Shown piece after piece: positions 1 through 8,240 of a stretch of 48,007 bases of DNA (the stretch's first letter is position 1; each line of letters starts with the position of its first letter). The translations under genes were made by a program, and so were the position numbers. Under the pieces are notes generated by a model. The model saw only the letters and a list, made by a program, of their open reading frames with translations, made no database searches and had not been told where the DNA came from. Origin of the DNA: Candidatus Gastranaerophilales bacterium (lineage in GTDB: Bacteria; Cyanobacteriota; Vampirovibrionia; Gastranaerophilales; Gastranaerophilaceae); contig CALVAQ010000015.1 of the NCBI GenBank assembly GCA_944325595.1, positions 1 through 48,007 of the forward strand. The letters are read 5' to 3'.

Positions 1-1
1 C

Positions 2-1765
2 AAACAATATGTTGAAATTGCTAAAAAACTTGAAGAAGGCTACAAAGATGTTCAGGATATGGAATTTACAATTGAAAGAGGTAAACTCTATATTCTTCAA
101 ACAAGAAACGGTAAAAGAACTGCTAAAGCAGGTGTAAGAATTGCTGTTGAAATGGCTGAAGAAGGCATTATTTCAAAAGAAAGAGCAATAGAACTTGTTG
201 ATGCAAATCAGTTGTATCAGGTATTGCTCCCTGACTTTGACCCTGCAGCCAAAAAAGAAGCTCACAAAATCGCTCAAGGTCTTGCAGCTTCTCCGGGTGC
301 AGCTGTTGGTAAAGTTGTATTCGATACAGAAGAAGCAGCAGAAAGAGGCAATGCAGGCGAAAAAGTTATCCTCGTTCGTTTGGAAACTTGTCCGGATGAC
401 ATCCACGGTATGATTGCTTCTCAAGGTGTATTGACACTCAGAGGCGGTATGACATCTCACGCAGCTGTTGTTGCAAAAGGTATGGGTAAACCTTGTGTTG
501 CCGGCTGTGAAGACTTGAAAATAGACCTTAAGAACGAAACATTGACTGATGCAAGCGGTCAGGTATATCACAAAGACGATATCATCTCTCTTGACGGCGG
601 TACAGGTGAAGTTATGGCAGGTTCCGTACACCTCGTTCCTCCGAAGATGGACGAAAACTTCCAAAAACTCTTTACTTGGGTTAACGAAGTTAAACAACTC
701 GGCGTTCGTGCTAACGCAGATACTCCCGCCGATGTTGCAAAAGCTCTTGAATTCGGTGCAGAAGGTGTTGGTCTTTGCAGAACAGAACACATGTTCATGG
801 CTCCTGAAAGACTGCCCTGGGTACAGAAGATGATTATTGCTGAAAACCTTGAACAAAGAAAAGAAGCTTTGAGCCATCTGCTGCCTATGCAGTATCAAGA
901 CTTCTATGCAATGTTTAAAGCAATGGGTGACAAACCGATGACTATCAGACTTCTTGACCCGCCGCTTCACGAATTCTTGCCTTCTAAGGAAGAATTGATT
1001 GCAACAGTTGCAAGAAAGAAAGCTCTCAACGAAGACTGCAAAAAAGATGAAGAAATGCTTCACCTCGTTGAATCTATGTCAGAATTGAACCCGATGATGG
1101 GCTTAAGAGGATGCCGTCTCGGTTTGACTTTCCCTGAAATCAACGAAATGCAGGCAAGAGCAATTTTCTCTGCAGCTTGTGACTTGAAAAAAGAAGGTCT
1201 TAACGTAAAACCTGAAGTTATGATTCCGCTTGTAGGTCACGTTAACGAACTTAAAGAAGCAAGAGCTGTTGTAGAAAAAGTAGCTAAAGAGGTTATGGAA
1301 GAAAAAGGCGTTTCTGTTGAATACAAAATCGGTACTATGATTGAAATTCCTCGTGCCGCTTTGACAGCAGACAAAATTGCCGAATATGCAGAATTCTTCT
1401 CATTCGGTACAAACGACCTTACTCAGATGACATTCGGTTACTCAAGAGACGATGCAGAAGGTAAATTCCTCAACAAATATGTTGATAACAAAATTCTTCC
1501 TGCCAACCCGTTCTCTACACTTGATCAAGAAGGCGTTGGTCAACTGATGCAGATTGCTTTGGAAAAAGCTCTTCCTGTTAGACCTGACCTCAAACGCGGT
1601 ATCTGCGGCGAACACGGCGGCGACCCTGCTTCTGTTAAATTCTGCCACAGAATCGGTTTGAACTATGTTTCTTGCTCACCGTTCAGAGTTCCGCAAGCCA
1701 GACTTGCTGCAGCTCAGGCAGTAATCGAAGAAAAACAGGCTAAAGAAGCTTGCGCTTGCAAGTAA
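2..1765 (+). CDS. ppdK: Pyruvate, phosphate dikinase, 3' part (5' end outside window)
   Basis: PPDK interconverts pyruvate + ATP + Pi and phosphoenolpyruvate + AMP + PPi in central carbon metabolism. The frame is open from the first bases of the window, so the N-terminal ATP-grasp domain is missing and the Met at 59 is internal. The swivelling phospho-histidine domain is present, with the GGMTSHAAVV motif and its catalytic His codon at 458-460. The PEP/pyruvate TIM barrel follows with the hallmarks RLLDPPLHEF, GLRGCRLG, FGTNDLTQMTFG and GICGEHGGDP; the Cys in the last motif is the family's proton donor. The C-terminus ends in a short Lys/Ala/Cys tail and a terminator follows directly. No key residue of the visible part is missing. 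The identification is secure; only the length cannot be judged. Confidence 0.97.
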   Translation, partial: KQYVEIAKKLEEGYKDVQDMEFTIERGKLYILQTRNGKRTAKAGVRIAVEMAEEGIISKERAIELVDANQLYQVLLPDFDPAAKKEAHKIAQGLAASPGAAVGKVVFDTEEAAERGNAGEKVILVRLETCPDDIHGMIASQGVLTLRGGMTSHAAVVAKGMGKPCVAGCEDLKIDLKNETLTDASGQVYHKDDIISLDGGTGEVMAGSVHLVPPKMDENFQKLFTWVNEVKQLGVRANADTPADVAKALEFGAEGVGLCRTEHMFMAPERLPWVQKMIIAENLEQRKEALSHLLPMQYQDFYAMFKAMGDKPMTIRLLDPPLHEFLPSKEELIATVARKKALNEDCKKDEEMLHLVESMSELNPMMGLRGCRLGLTFPEINEMQARAIFSAACDLKKEGLNVKPEVMIPLVGHVNELKEARAVVEKVAKEVMEEKGVSVEYKIGTMIEIPRAALTADKIAEYAEFFSFGTNDLTQMTFGYSRDDAEGKFLNKYVDNKILPANPFSTLDQEGVGQLMQIALEKALPVRPDLKRGICGEHGGDPASVKFCHRIGLNYVSCSPFRVPQARLAAAQAVIEEKQAKEACACK

Positions 1766-1789
1766 GCTTTAGACAAAAAATACAAAAAA

Positions 1790-1820
1790 GTCCTCTGCAT
1801 TTTATGCAGGGGGCTTTTTG
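1790..1820 (+). terminator. Rho-independent terminator of ppdK
   Basis: The stem TCCTCTGCAT / ATGCAGGGGG closes on a short T-rich loop and is followed by CTTTTTGT, 25 bases after the ppdK stop. It separates ppdK from typA. Confidence 0.85.
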
Positions 1821-1988
1821 TATACGGATAAATTGCCCGAGAAAAATTTGTAATAAGACGCTGCCAAACAAAAGCAGCCGGCGGCAACTGCAACACCGGA
1901 TTAAATATTTTACTTTGATAAATGTCTGTTATATTATTCGATTATAAGGTAACAAACATTAATAACAAAAATACGGGTATAAAATATC

Positions 1989-3776
1989 ATGGACAGTTCA
2001 AAATTAAGGAATATAGCCATCATCGCCCACGTTGACCACGGCAAAACAACGCTGGTTGATTGTATGCTCAAACAGTGCGGCGTATTCAGACAAAACGAAG
2101 TTGTACAGGAAAGAGTTCTGGACAGCAATGACCTCGAAAGAGAAAGAGGTATTACAATCCTCGCAAAGAATGTTTCCGTACATTATAAAGGATATAAAAT
2201 AAACATCGTCGACACCCCCGGTCACGCTGATTTTGGCGGAGAAGTCGAAAGGGTTCTCGGCATGGTTGACGGTGCATTGTTGATTGTTGATGCAGCAGAA
2301 GGACCTATGCCGCAGACAAGATTTGTTCTGCAAAAAGCGCTCGAACTCGGTATCAGGGTTATTGTTGTAATAAATAAAATTGACAAACCTGCTGCCGACC
2401 CGGATGAAGCATTGAACAAAGTGTTTGATTTGTTTACGGAACTCACAGATGATGAATATCTGCTGGATTTTCCCGTTATTTATTCAAGCAGTCTTCACGG
2501 GTATGCAAAAAAAGAACTCGAAGACGAGTCAAAAGATATCATTCCGTTATTGGACTGCATAATAGAAAATGTAAAAGCTCCTATTGCGGATGCAACGCAG
2601 GATTTGCAGTTCCATGTTACAACCCTCGACTACAATGAGTATGTCGGACGTATTGCCATTGGCAGAATTGTCAACGGTTCTATGAAATCACAGGAGCAAG
2701 TCAGCCATATTCATGCTGACGGTTCAATTACAAGAGGAAAAATTATAAAACTCTTTGGCTTTGAAGATTTGGGACGTGTTGAAATAAAAGAAGCACATGC
2801 CGGAGATATTGTGGGTATTGCCGGTTTTCCCGATATCCAAATCGGCGAAACAATTGCATGTCTTGAAAATCCCAGAGCTTTGCCATTGATAAAAATCGAC
2901 GAACCGACACTGCAAATGAACTTTTCCGTAAATAACAGTCCGTTTGCAGGACAGGAGGGTAAATATGTAACCTCAAGACAGCTAAGAAAAAGACTCTATC
3001 AGGAACTTGAAAAAAATGTTTCTTTAAGAGTTGAAGATACTGACTCCACGGATGTTTTCAGAGTATCCGGCAGAGGCGAGCTGCATTTGAGTATATTGAT
3101 TGAAACAATGCGACGAGAGGGTTTTGAATTTCAGGTTTCTAAACCGGAAGTTATCTACAAAACAATCAATGATGAGCAGTATGAACCATTTGAAGACCTT
3201 TTGATTGACGTTCCCGAGGAATGTGCAGGCGGCTGTATTGAAAAATTGTCTCAAAGAAAAGGTGAAATGCTGGAGATGAATGTGGTCGGCACCCGTTCAA
3301 AAATGAGATTTATGATTCCTGCAAGAGGTCTTATCGGCTTTAGAGGTGAGTTTATCAGAATGACAAGAGGCGAGGGTATAATGAACCATACTTTTGCCGA
3401 ATACAAACCTTATGCCGGTGATATAAACCGCCCGAGAATGGGTTCATTGATTGCCCACGAAGAAGGAGAAGCTGTTCCGTATGCTCTTGCACAGTTTGAA
3501 GACAGGGGGGTATTCTTCGTTGTTCCAAAAACAAGAGTATACAGAGGTATGATTGTCGGAGAATGCAATCGTCCGCAGGACATACCCGTTAATGTCTGCA
3601 AAACAAAGAAACTTACAAACATGAGAACGGCAACAGCAGACGTTATGGTTACACTGCAGGCTCCGAGGATTTTGACTCTGGAAGAATGTCTCGAGTATAT
3701 TTCGGATGATGAACTCGTTGAAGTTACTCCGGAAAATATAAGAATGAGAAAATACGACCTTGTAAAATTAAGATAA
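1989..3776 (+). CDS. typA: Translational GTPase TypA/BipA
   Basis: This ribosome-associated GTPase of the EF-G family is involved in ribosome assembly and stress or cold adaptation. G motifs are intact: AHVDHGKT (residues 13-20), RERGIT (around 52-57), DTPGH (75-79) and NKID (129-132). EF-Tu domain 2, the EF-G C-terminal domain and the BipA-specific C-terminal domain follow. At 595 residues it is close to the usual ~600-615. It is transcribed alone between two terminators. The start ATG is the first in frame and leads straight into the conserved N-terminus, but no strong Shine-Dalgarno sequence precedes it. The identification is very secure. Confidence 0.97.
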   Translation: MDSSKLRNIAIIAHVDHGKTTLVDCMLKQCGVFRQNEVVQERVLDSNDLERERGITILAKNVSVHYKGYKINIVDTPGHADFGGEVERVLGMVDGALLIVDAAEGPMPQTRFVLQKALELGIRVIVVINKIDKPAADPDEALNKVFDLFTELTDDEYLLDFPVIYSSSLHGYAKKELEDESKDIIPLLDCIIENVKAPIADATQDLQFHVTTLDYNEYVGRIAIGRIVNGSMKSQEQVSHIHADGSITRGKIIKLFGFEDLGRVEIKEAHAGDIVGIAGFPDIQIGETIACLENPRALPLIKIDEPTLQMNFSVNNSPFAGQEGKYVTSRQLRKRLYQELEKNVSLRVEDTDSTDVFRVSGRGELHLSILIETMRREGFEFQVSKPEVIYKTINDEQYEPFEDLLIDVPEECAGGCIEKLSQRKGEMLEMNVVGTRSKMRFMIPARGLIGFRGEFIRMTRGEGIMNHTFAEYKPYAGDINRPRMGSLIAHEEGEAVPYALAQFEDRGVFFVVPKTRVYRGMIVGECNRPQDIPVNVCKTKKLTNMRTATADVMVTLQAPRILTLEECLEYISDDELVEVTPENIRMRKYDLVKLR

Positions 3777-3791
3777 ATTATTTTATATAAT

Positions 3792-3826
3792 AAAAAGCCT
3801 GTGATTTTAATATTCACAGGCTTTTT
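3792..3826. terminator. Bidirectional terminator between typA and pit
   Basis: A 13-bp perfect stem, AAAAAGCCTGTGA / TCACAGGCTTTTT, carries a T-run on either strand. It lies between the convergent typA and phosphate transporter genes and can end both transcripts. Confidence 0.9.
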
Positions 3827-3836
3827 ACTTTTGAAA

Positions 3837-4850
3837 TTATAAAATAAATGTTCTGTACAGGAAGTAAACTATGCTCGAAATGACAATACATACAGGAATT
3901 GTCAAAACCCATGCCCAGACAATATTTCCTATTACTCCCCATTTTACGGCATGTGCTTTATAGGTTGTACCGACACCCATGATAGCTGTAGAAATTACAT
4001 GGGTTGTGCTGAGCGGTACACCAAAATGCGATGCCGCAAGAATAATTGATGCAGCCGAAGTTTCTGCCGCAAAACCATTGATAGGTTTGAGTTTAATTAT
4101 TTTGCTTCCCATTGTCCGGATGATTTTCCAGCCTCCGGACATAACCCCCAAACTCATAACCGTTGCACAAGAAAGAATTACATAGATAGGAATATCAAAA
4201 CTTCCCTCGGCATTGTGCTGTACAATACCGCCTGCCAGTAACGCAAGGGTAATGATACCCATTGTTTTTTGAGCATCGTTTGAACCATGGCTCAATGCCA
4301 TCAAACCGGCTGAAAATATCTGGCATCTTCTGAAACGACGGTTTATTTTGTCAGGATTGCATTTGTAAAATATACGAAGCAAAACAGCCATTACAATAAG
4401 TCCTGTACAAAAACCTATAGCCGGTGCGGTAAACATCGGAATAATAACCTTGTCAACAAGTTCCAGAAACCTTACACAACCCCATCCTGCGTTTACCACT
4501 GATGCACCGATTAGACCGCCAATCAACGCATGAGAAGAACTTGAAGGAAGTCCGAAAAACCATGTAATCAAATTCCAGATAATTGCCGCACAAAGTGCAC
4601 AGAAAATTACATGCAGTGTAATTGTAGACGGGTCAACAATTCCTGCACCGATTGTTTTTGCAACGTGTGTACCTGTCAAAGCACCGGTAAATTCGAGCGT
4701 TGCACCGTATATGACTGCCTGACGGGGAGTCAAAACTTTTGTCGAAACTACTGTTGCTATTGCGTTTGCAGCATCGTGAAAACCGTTTATATATTCAAAT
4801 GCCAGTGCTCCGACTATTACTAAAATCAATAATGCTATTGAAACTGTCAT
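3837..4850 (-). CDS. pit: Inorganic phosphate transporter, PiT family
   Basis: An integral membrane symporter that takes up inorganic phosphate using the cation gradient. The two internally repeated PiT signatures are visible: GFHDAANAIATVVSTK near residue 23 with SSSSHALIGGLIGAS following, and SHGSNDAQKTMG with GVPLSTTHVISTAIMG in the C-terminal half. The protein is 337 residues, typical of the short bacterial PiT form, with about ten hydrophobic segments. It lies 65 bases downstream of a DUF47/PhoU-like gene on the same strand; this pairing is widespread and the DUF47 protein is thought to modulate the transporter. The substrate is inferred from the family; other anions are less likely. Confidence 0.93.
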   Translation of the reverse strand: MTVSIALLILVIVGALAFEYINGFHDAANAIATVVSTKVLTPRQAVIYGATLEFTGALTGTHVAKTIGAGIVDPSTITLHVIFCALCAAIIWNLITWFFGLPSSSSHALIGGLIGASVVNAGWGCVRFLELVDKVIIPMFTAPAIGFCTGLIVMAVLLRIFYKCNPDKINRRFRRCQIFSAGLMALSHGSNDAQKTMGIITLALLAGGIVQHNAEGSFDIPIYVILSCATVMSLGVMSGGWKIIRTMGSKIIKLKPINGFAAETSAASIILAASHFGVPLSTTHVISTAIMGVGTTYKAHAVKWGVIGNIVWAWVLTIPVCIVISSIVYFLYRTFIL

Positions 4851-4915
4851 ATAAATCTTTTTCTTTCTTTTCTCTCAATAAAACAAATGTTTTGTATATC
4901 AAAAACAAAACAGTA

Positions 4916-5557
4916 TCAGCTCTGTTTCAAAACTACGTTTACAACCGCATCTGATACTGAAAAACAAGCATCCAGAGCATTTTCAATATCTTTGTGAATA
5001 TCTCTCAACTTGATTACGGTCAGAGCATCATATTTGCCCGAAAAAAGTTCATCTATGGCATGATAGTGAATTTCATCCCCATGAGATTCTATCTCTTTCA
5101 TTTTGAGGTTTGTTTCTGTCATTTCTTTTATTGAGCTGGATTTTTTAAAGTTGTGGATAATAATTTTTAATTCTTCGGTTGCACGAAACAGTGTTTCTGC
5201 CTGTTTTTGCATGTTTTCCGTAAAAGTTTCGAGTCTGTATACCTTGAGATTGAGCGAAGCCTTTACAATTCTTTTGGTGATTTTGTTTAAAAGAGAAGCA
5301 ATAGCCTGAATATCTTCTCTGTCTATAGGTGTAATCAGAGTAACATTCAGCTGGTGCAATGTTTCTTTCAAAAGGTCATTGCTTTTGTGTTTTAATCTTT
5401 TTGCATTGATAACATGGTCTTCCGTCAAAGAATGTGTAACAATGTCTCTGTATAAATTTGCAACGTCGTTGCAGACCTTTGCACTCTCTTCAAAAAGAGT
5501 GTAAAAAACTTTTTCTTCGGGAGGCAGAATGTATGCCAGCAAGTTGAATTTACTCAT
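4916..5557 (-). CDS. DUF47 family PhoU-like phosphate transport regulator
   Basis: A 213-residue all-helical cytoplasmic protein of the DUF47 (PhoU_div) family, which usually accompanies PiT transporters and is proposed to regulate phosphate uptake. Visible family features are the EKVFYTLFEESA opening, the periodic charged helices, and a C-terminal segment around HGDEIHYHAID with repeated acidic and His residues that bind metal in PhoU-like bundles. The start at 5557 (MSKFNLL) was chosen over an upstream in-frame ATG at 5626 because AAAGGAATTAAG precedes it and the upstream 23 residues look non-coding. It is the first gene of a two-gene unit with the PiT transporter. Function is inferred from family and neighbour. 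Confidence 0.88.
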   Translation of the reverse strand: MSKFNLLAYILPPEEKVFYTLFEESAKVCNDVANLYRDIVTHSLTEDHVINAKRLKHKSNDLLKETLHQLNVTLITPIDREDIQAIASLLNKITKRIVKASLNLKVYRLETFTENMQKQAETLFRATEELKIIIHNFKKSSSIKEMTETNLKMKEIESHGDEIHYHAIDELFSGKYDALTVIKLRDIHKDIENALDACFSVSDAVVNVVLKQS

Positions 5558-5744
5558 CTTAATTCCTTTCACTAAATTGTGTTGTTTTGTGTATAAACAA
5601 AAAGCCACACACAACCACTCTACCATAAAAAATTATTTTTCATGGCAGTTAAAAATGTTTGGTAAAGAAATTATTACAATTTAACAAATAAGCAATAGAC
5701 AAAAGAAAATTCGACCGGAAAAATAATTTTTGCGGTTTTTATAA

Positions 5745-5930
5745 CTAACCGGCATAGAAAAATCTGGAATTCAGTCCGCCTTTTCCTATTTTTAGCCTGA
5801 TAGGCTGCAAACATTTCGGACATCTTCCGACATATGCCGTGCCTTCTTTGTTTTTGTACACACGACCATATACATTACAGCAGGTAAACATGACCCCTAC
5901 AAAATTTTTTGTTGATGGATTTTCGTACAT
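5745..5930 (-). CDS. Small conserved zinc-ribbon-like protein (61 residues)
   Basis: A short protein with two Cys pairs, C17-C18 and C37-x2-C40 (RCPKC), spaced as in a one-metal zinc ribbon. It has a conserved-looking N-terminus (NPSTKNFVGV) and ends SRFFYAG. I believe this layout matches a family of short hypothetical proteins found in several bacterial phyla, including Planctomycetes, but I can assign no function. AGGTG stands 7 bases before the ATG. It lies between the DUF47 gene and a second Cys-rich small gene on the same strand. The regular Cys spacing and the good ribosome site argue for a real gene. Confidence 0.75.
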   Translation of the reverse strand: MYENPSTKNFVGVMFTCCNVYGRVYKNKEGTAYVGRCPKCLQPIRLKIGKGGLNSRFFYAG

Positions 5931-6005
5931 AGCTACACACCTAAACTATATAACCATTATACTACTTTCCTGTCGAGAATTCACAAAAATCAGTTATTTG
6001 TAGGG

Positions 6006-6224
6006 TTAGTCAGCCAATACCTGAGGAATATCCACATCAGGTTTGCCCAAAACTCTAACCAATTCAAGAACCGATGCTTTCATCTGGCATTTTTGTGATG
6101 TTCCGTTAAAGAAATCAGTGTAAAAACAACCTTCGCAAACGCAACCTCTTTTATAACACTCCAATGCCGTATTGGTCCATCTTCTTACGGCAATAGATCT
6201 TCCCATATCTCTGCTTCTAAGCAC
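6006..6224 (-). CDS. Small Cys-rich protein of unknown function (72 residues)
   Basis: Not assigned to a known function. Five cysteines lie at 23, 28, 30, 33 and 46 in a C-x4-C-x-C-x2-C-x12-C pattern that could bind Zn or an Fe-S cluster. An amphipathic helix (ASVLELVRVLG) and a short acidic tail follow. The start is a GTG at 6224 with a strong GGGAGG ribosome site 8 bases upstream; the in-frame ATG six codons later has no such site. A promoter at 6313-6340 and a structured leader at 6253-6304 lie upstream on the same strand. The gene looks genuine and individually regulated; a redox or metal sensor role would be speculation. Confidence 0.75.
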   Translation of the reverse strand: MLRSRDMGRSIAVRRWTNTALECYKRGCVCEGCFYTDFFNGTSQKCQMKASVLELVRVLGKPDVDIPQVLAD

Positions 6225-6252
6225 TTTAATTTGTCCTCCCGAATGTACAACC

Positions 6253-6304
6253 AGACCTTTTTATTTTAAGAGTCCCATCCCTTAATATTCATCCCCAAAG
6301 GTCT
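6253..6304 (-). promoter_or_regulatory. Candidate structured 5' leader of the small Cys-rich gene
   Basis: Read on the minus strand, AGACCTTT and AAAGGTCT (8 bp, perfect) close a 52-base element. An inner stem TTAAG / CTTAA flanks a G-rich loop. The element begins almost at the predicted transcription start and ends about 28 bases before the GTG. It matches no riboswitch class I recognise. Confidence 0.4.
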
Positions 6305-6312
6305 TTTTTACT

Positions 6313-6340
6313 ATTATATTGACAAAACCCCTTTTTACAA
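6313..6340 (-). promoter_or_regulatory. Predicted sigma-70 promoter for the small Cys-rich gene
   Basis: On the minus strand, TTGTAA (-35, 6335-6340) is separated by 16 bases from a consensus TATAAT (-10, 6313-6318). Transcription would start near 6306, just before the structured leader. Confidence 0.55.
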
Positions 6341-6385
6341 GGCAATTGCAGGCATTTGTTAAGTTTTGTTTCATGGGCTGTTTTT

Positions 6386-6494
6386 CTTGAAATCCTTGTG
6401 TTTCAAGGTTTTTAAGAATCCACAATTCAGACGATGACATGGTTTCCGCCCTCTGGCATCATGTAAACCATGTCATAGCACATGTTTTCATGTG
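6386..6494. repeat. Cluster of three inverted repeats upstream of fliF
   Basis: Three perfect inverted repeats lie close together in the divergent region: CTTGAAA / TTTCAAG (6386-6392, 6401-6407), ATGACATGGTTT / AAACCATGTCAT (6434-6445, 6465-6476) and CACATG-TTTT-CATGTG (6479-6494). They could be operator sites or RNA hairpins. No gene is visible here. Confidence 0.55.
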
Positions 6495-6562
6495 TTTTGA
6501 CAAGTTTTAAGAAATGTAAATGTTTGTCAAGACAGGATGGAAATTAACGTAAATTAACATAT

Positions 6563-6591
6563 TTGAATTGGCTGTAGAAATAGTCTATATT
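6563..6591 (+). promoter_or_regulatory. Predicted sigma-70 promoter of the fliFGHI operon
   Basis: TTGAAT (6563-6568), a 17-base spacer and TATATT (6586-6591) precede fliF by about 60 bases. The -10 box is inside a small palindrome, CTATATT-TTT-AATATAG (6585-6601). No sigma-54 or sigma-28 site is evident, which would fit an early or constitutive flagellar operon. Confidence 0.6.
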
Positions 6592-6649
6592 TTTAATATA
6601 GGTTATCTATGCCTTTCTGAACAAACAAACAAAAGACAAAGGGGAAAAG

Positions 6650-8233
6650 TTGGAAACAAACTATTTTAAACTGTTCTTGGATGATATGGCAAAACTCTGG
6701 AACGGTTTAGAAATCGGACAAAAACTCGGAATAATAATCTTGGGAGCCGTCACATTGATTGCGGTATCATTTTTTGTAATGAAGTCAATGGAGCCGAATT
6801 GGACTGTTTTATATTCTGATTTATCAACACAGGATGCGGCAGCGGTTTCTGAAAGTTTGAAAAAAAGCGGTTATCCGTACAAACTAAGCGCAGACAAAAA
6901 ATCGGTGCTCGTTCCTCAGGAAATGCAGGATGATTTGAGAATTTTTGTTGCAGAAAACGACTTAATTCAAGATTCTTCTCCTGGATTTGAGCTTCTGGAT
7001 GATATGCAGCTTGGTTCGACTGATTTCAAGAACAAACTTACAAAACAAAGGATTTATCAAGGGGAACTTACACGCTCGATAGAAAGAATGAGCGGAATAA
7101 GAAAAGCAAGAGTGCAGATTGCCGACCCTGAGCGTTCTGTTTTTTCAGAAAGAGATGAAGCTCCCACGGCATCCGTAATGCTCATACTTGAACCGGGATA
7201 CAAACTCAAAACCTCTCAGGTAAAAGCTATAAAAAATCTTGTTGCTTATGCAATCCCGAGACTGACTCCCGATAGAGTTTTTCTCACAGATCAATCAGGC
7301 AACAACCTTTCAGACGAGATGGAAAAGAACTCGAACGATATAGAATCATACAAAACAAACTATGAAAATCAAACAGCAAAGAAAATTCAAAGTGTTTTGG
7401 ACAAAATTGTCGGTCCCGACAACTCTTCCGTTCAGGTTAGTGCGGATATAGATTTCAATTCAACCCGTTCAACAATAGAAAGCTATCTGCCGGTTGGTGA
7501 TTCACAGCAGGGAGTTATGACTTCTTCTCAAACAGAAACGGAAAATTATGAAAATCCGAATCCCAACGGACCGGGTGTCACAACAGGCACAAACAACCCG
7601 CCGCCTCAACCGAATGCGACAGGACAACCCAAAAACCTGAATTATCAAAAACAAAAAACCGCTGCTACATACAGTGTTTCAAAAGAAGTTAAACAAATTA
7701 TATACGCACCGGGTTCGGTAAAAAGAATGACAATAGCTGTTGCTGTCAACAAAATTCTCACAAATGAAGAAAAAGACGAGCTTCAAAAACTTGTTGTTTC
7801 AGCCAGCGGCGCTGACCTGAACAGAGGCGATATAATCAATATAACAAGTCTTGAATTCTCTGCAAAAGACGAAACAGCTGCAGCAGCTACTGAAGAGACA
7901 AAAGCTATACAAAAAGAAAGAACTCAGGAAATTGTTGTTAACAAACTCGTACCGATGTTTGTAATCCTTGTTCTCGGTCTTGTTGCGCTGTTTGTTTTCC
8001 GTTCACTTTTCGGAAAGACAACAGATACTTCCGACAACTGGGATGAACAATATCAAGAACAGCAGCAGACCATTACTGACAACCTGATTGACAAGTTTGA
8101 GGTAGAGTCGCTTCCTCAAATTGAAGCAAAACTCAATCCCGAACTTGACAAACTCAAAACAGACCTGACTGATACAATCATGGCGGATCCGAGTGAAGCT
8201 GCAAAAATACTTATTTCTTATATCAAGGACTAA
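6650..8233 (+). CDS. fliF: Flagellar basal-body MS-ring protein FliF
   Basis: FliF forms the MS ring in the inner membrane, on which the rotor and export gate assemble. Two transmembrane segments flank the periplasmic ring-building domains: residues about 24-46 (LGIIILGAVTLIAV) and a C-terminal one around MFVILVLGLVALFVF. YscJ/FliF signatures such as KQRIYQGELTRSIERM and the RKARVQIADPERSVF region are clear. A Pro/Asn/Gln-rich linker lies near residues 295-330. The cytoplasmic tail ends the protein and should contact FliG, the next gene. At 527 residues it is of usual length. The start is TTG with a GGGG ribosome site. It is the first gene of the operon; no fliE precedes it. Confidence 0.95.
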   Translation: METNYFKLFLDDMAKLWNGLEIGQKLGIIILGAVTLIAVSFFVMKSMEPNWTVLYSDLSTQDAAAVSESLKKSGYPYKLSADKKSVLVPQEMQDDLRIFVAENDLIQDSSPGFELLDDMQLGSTDFKNKLTKQRIYQGELTRSIERMSGIRKARVQIADPERSVFSERDEAPTASVMLILEPGYKLKTSQVKAIKNLVAYAIPRLTPDRVFLTDQSGNNLSDEMEKNSNDIESYKTNYENQTAKKIQSVLDKIVGPDNSSVQVSADIDFNSTRSTIESYLPVGDSQQGVMTSSQTETENYENPNPNGPGVTTGTNNPPPQPNATGQPKNLNYQKQKTAATYSVSKEVKQIIYAPGSVKRMTIAVAVNKILTNEEKDELQKLVVSASGADLNRGDIINITSLEFSAKDETAAAATEETKAIQKERTQEIVVNKLVPMFVILVLGLVALFVFRSLFGKTTDTSDNWDEQYQEQQQTITDNLIDKFEVESLPQIEAKLNPELDKLKTDLTDTIMADPSEAAKILISYIKD

Positions 8234-8240
8234 CTGAAAA

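Noticed and set aside
173..1063. Long minus-strand open frame inside ppdK
   Set aside because: It is antisense to the conserved PPDK domains, Cys/Phe-rich, and has no ribosome site; a shadow of biased codon use.
1890..1910. CCGGATTAAA shared with 15031-15040, upstream of typA and the M16 gene
   Set aside because: A ten-base match with poor flanking similarity; likely chance.
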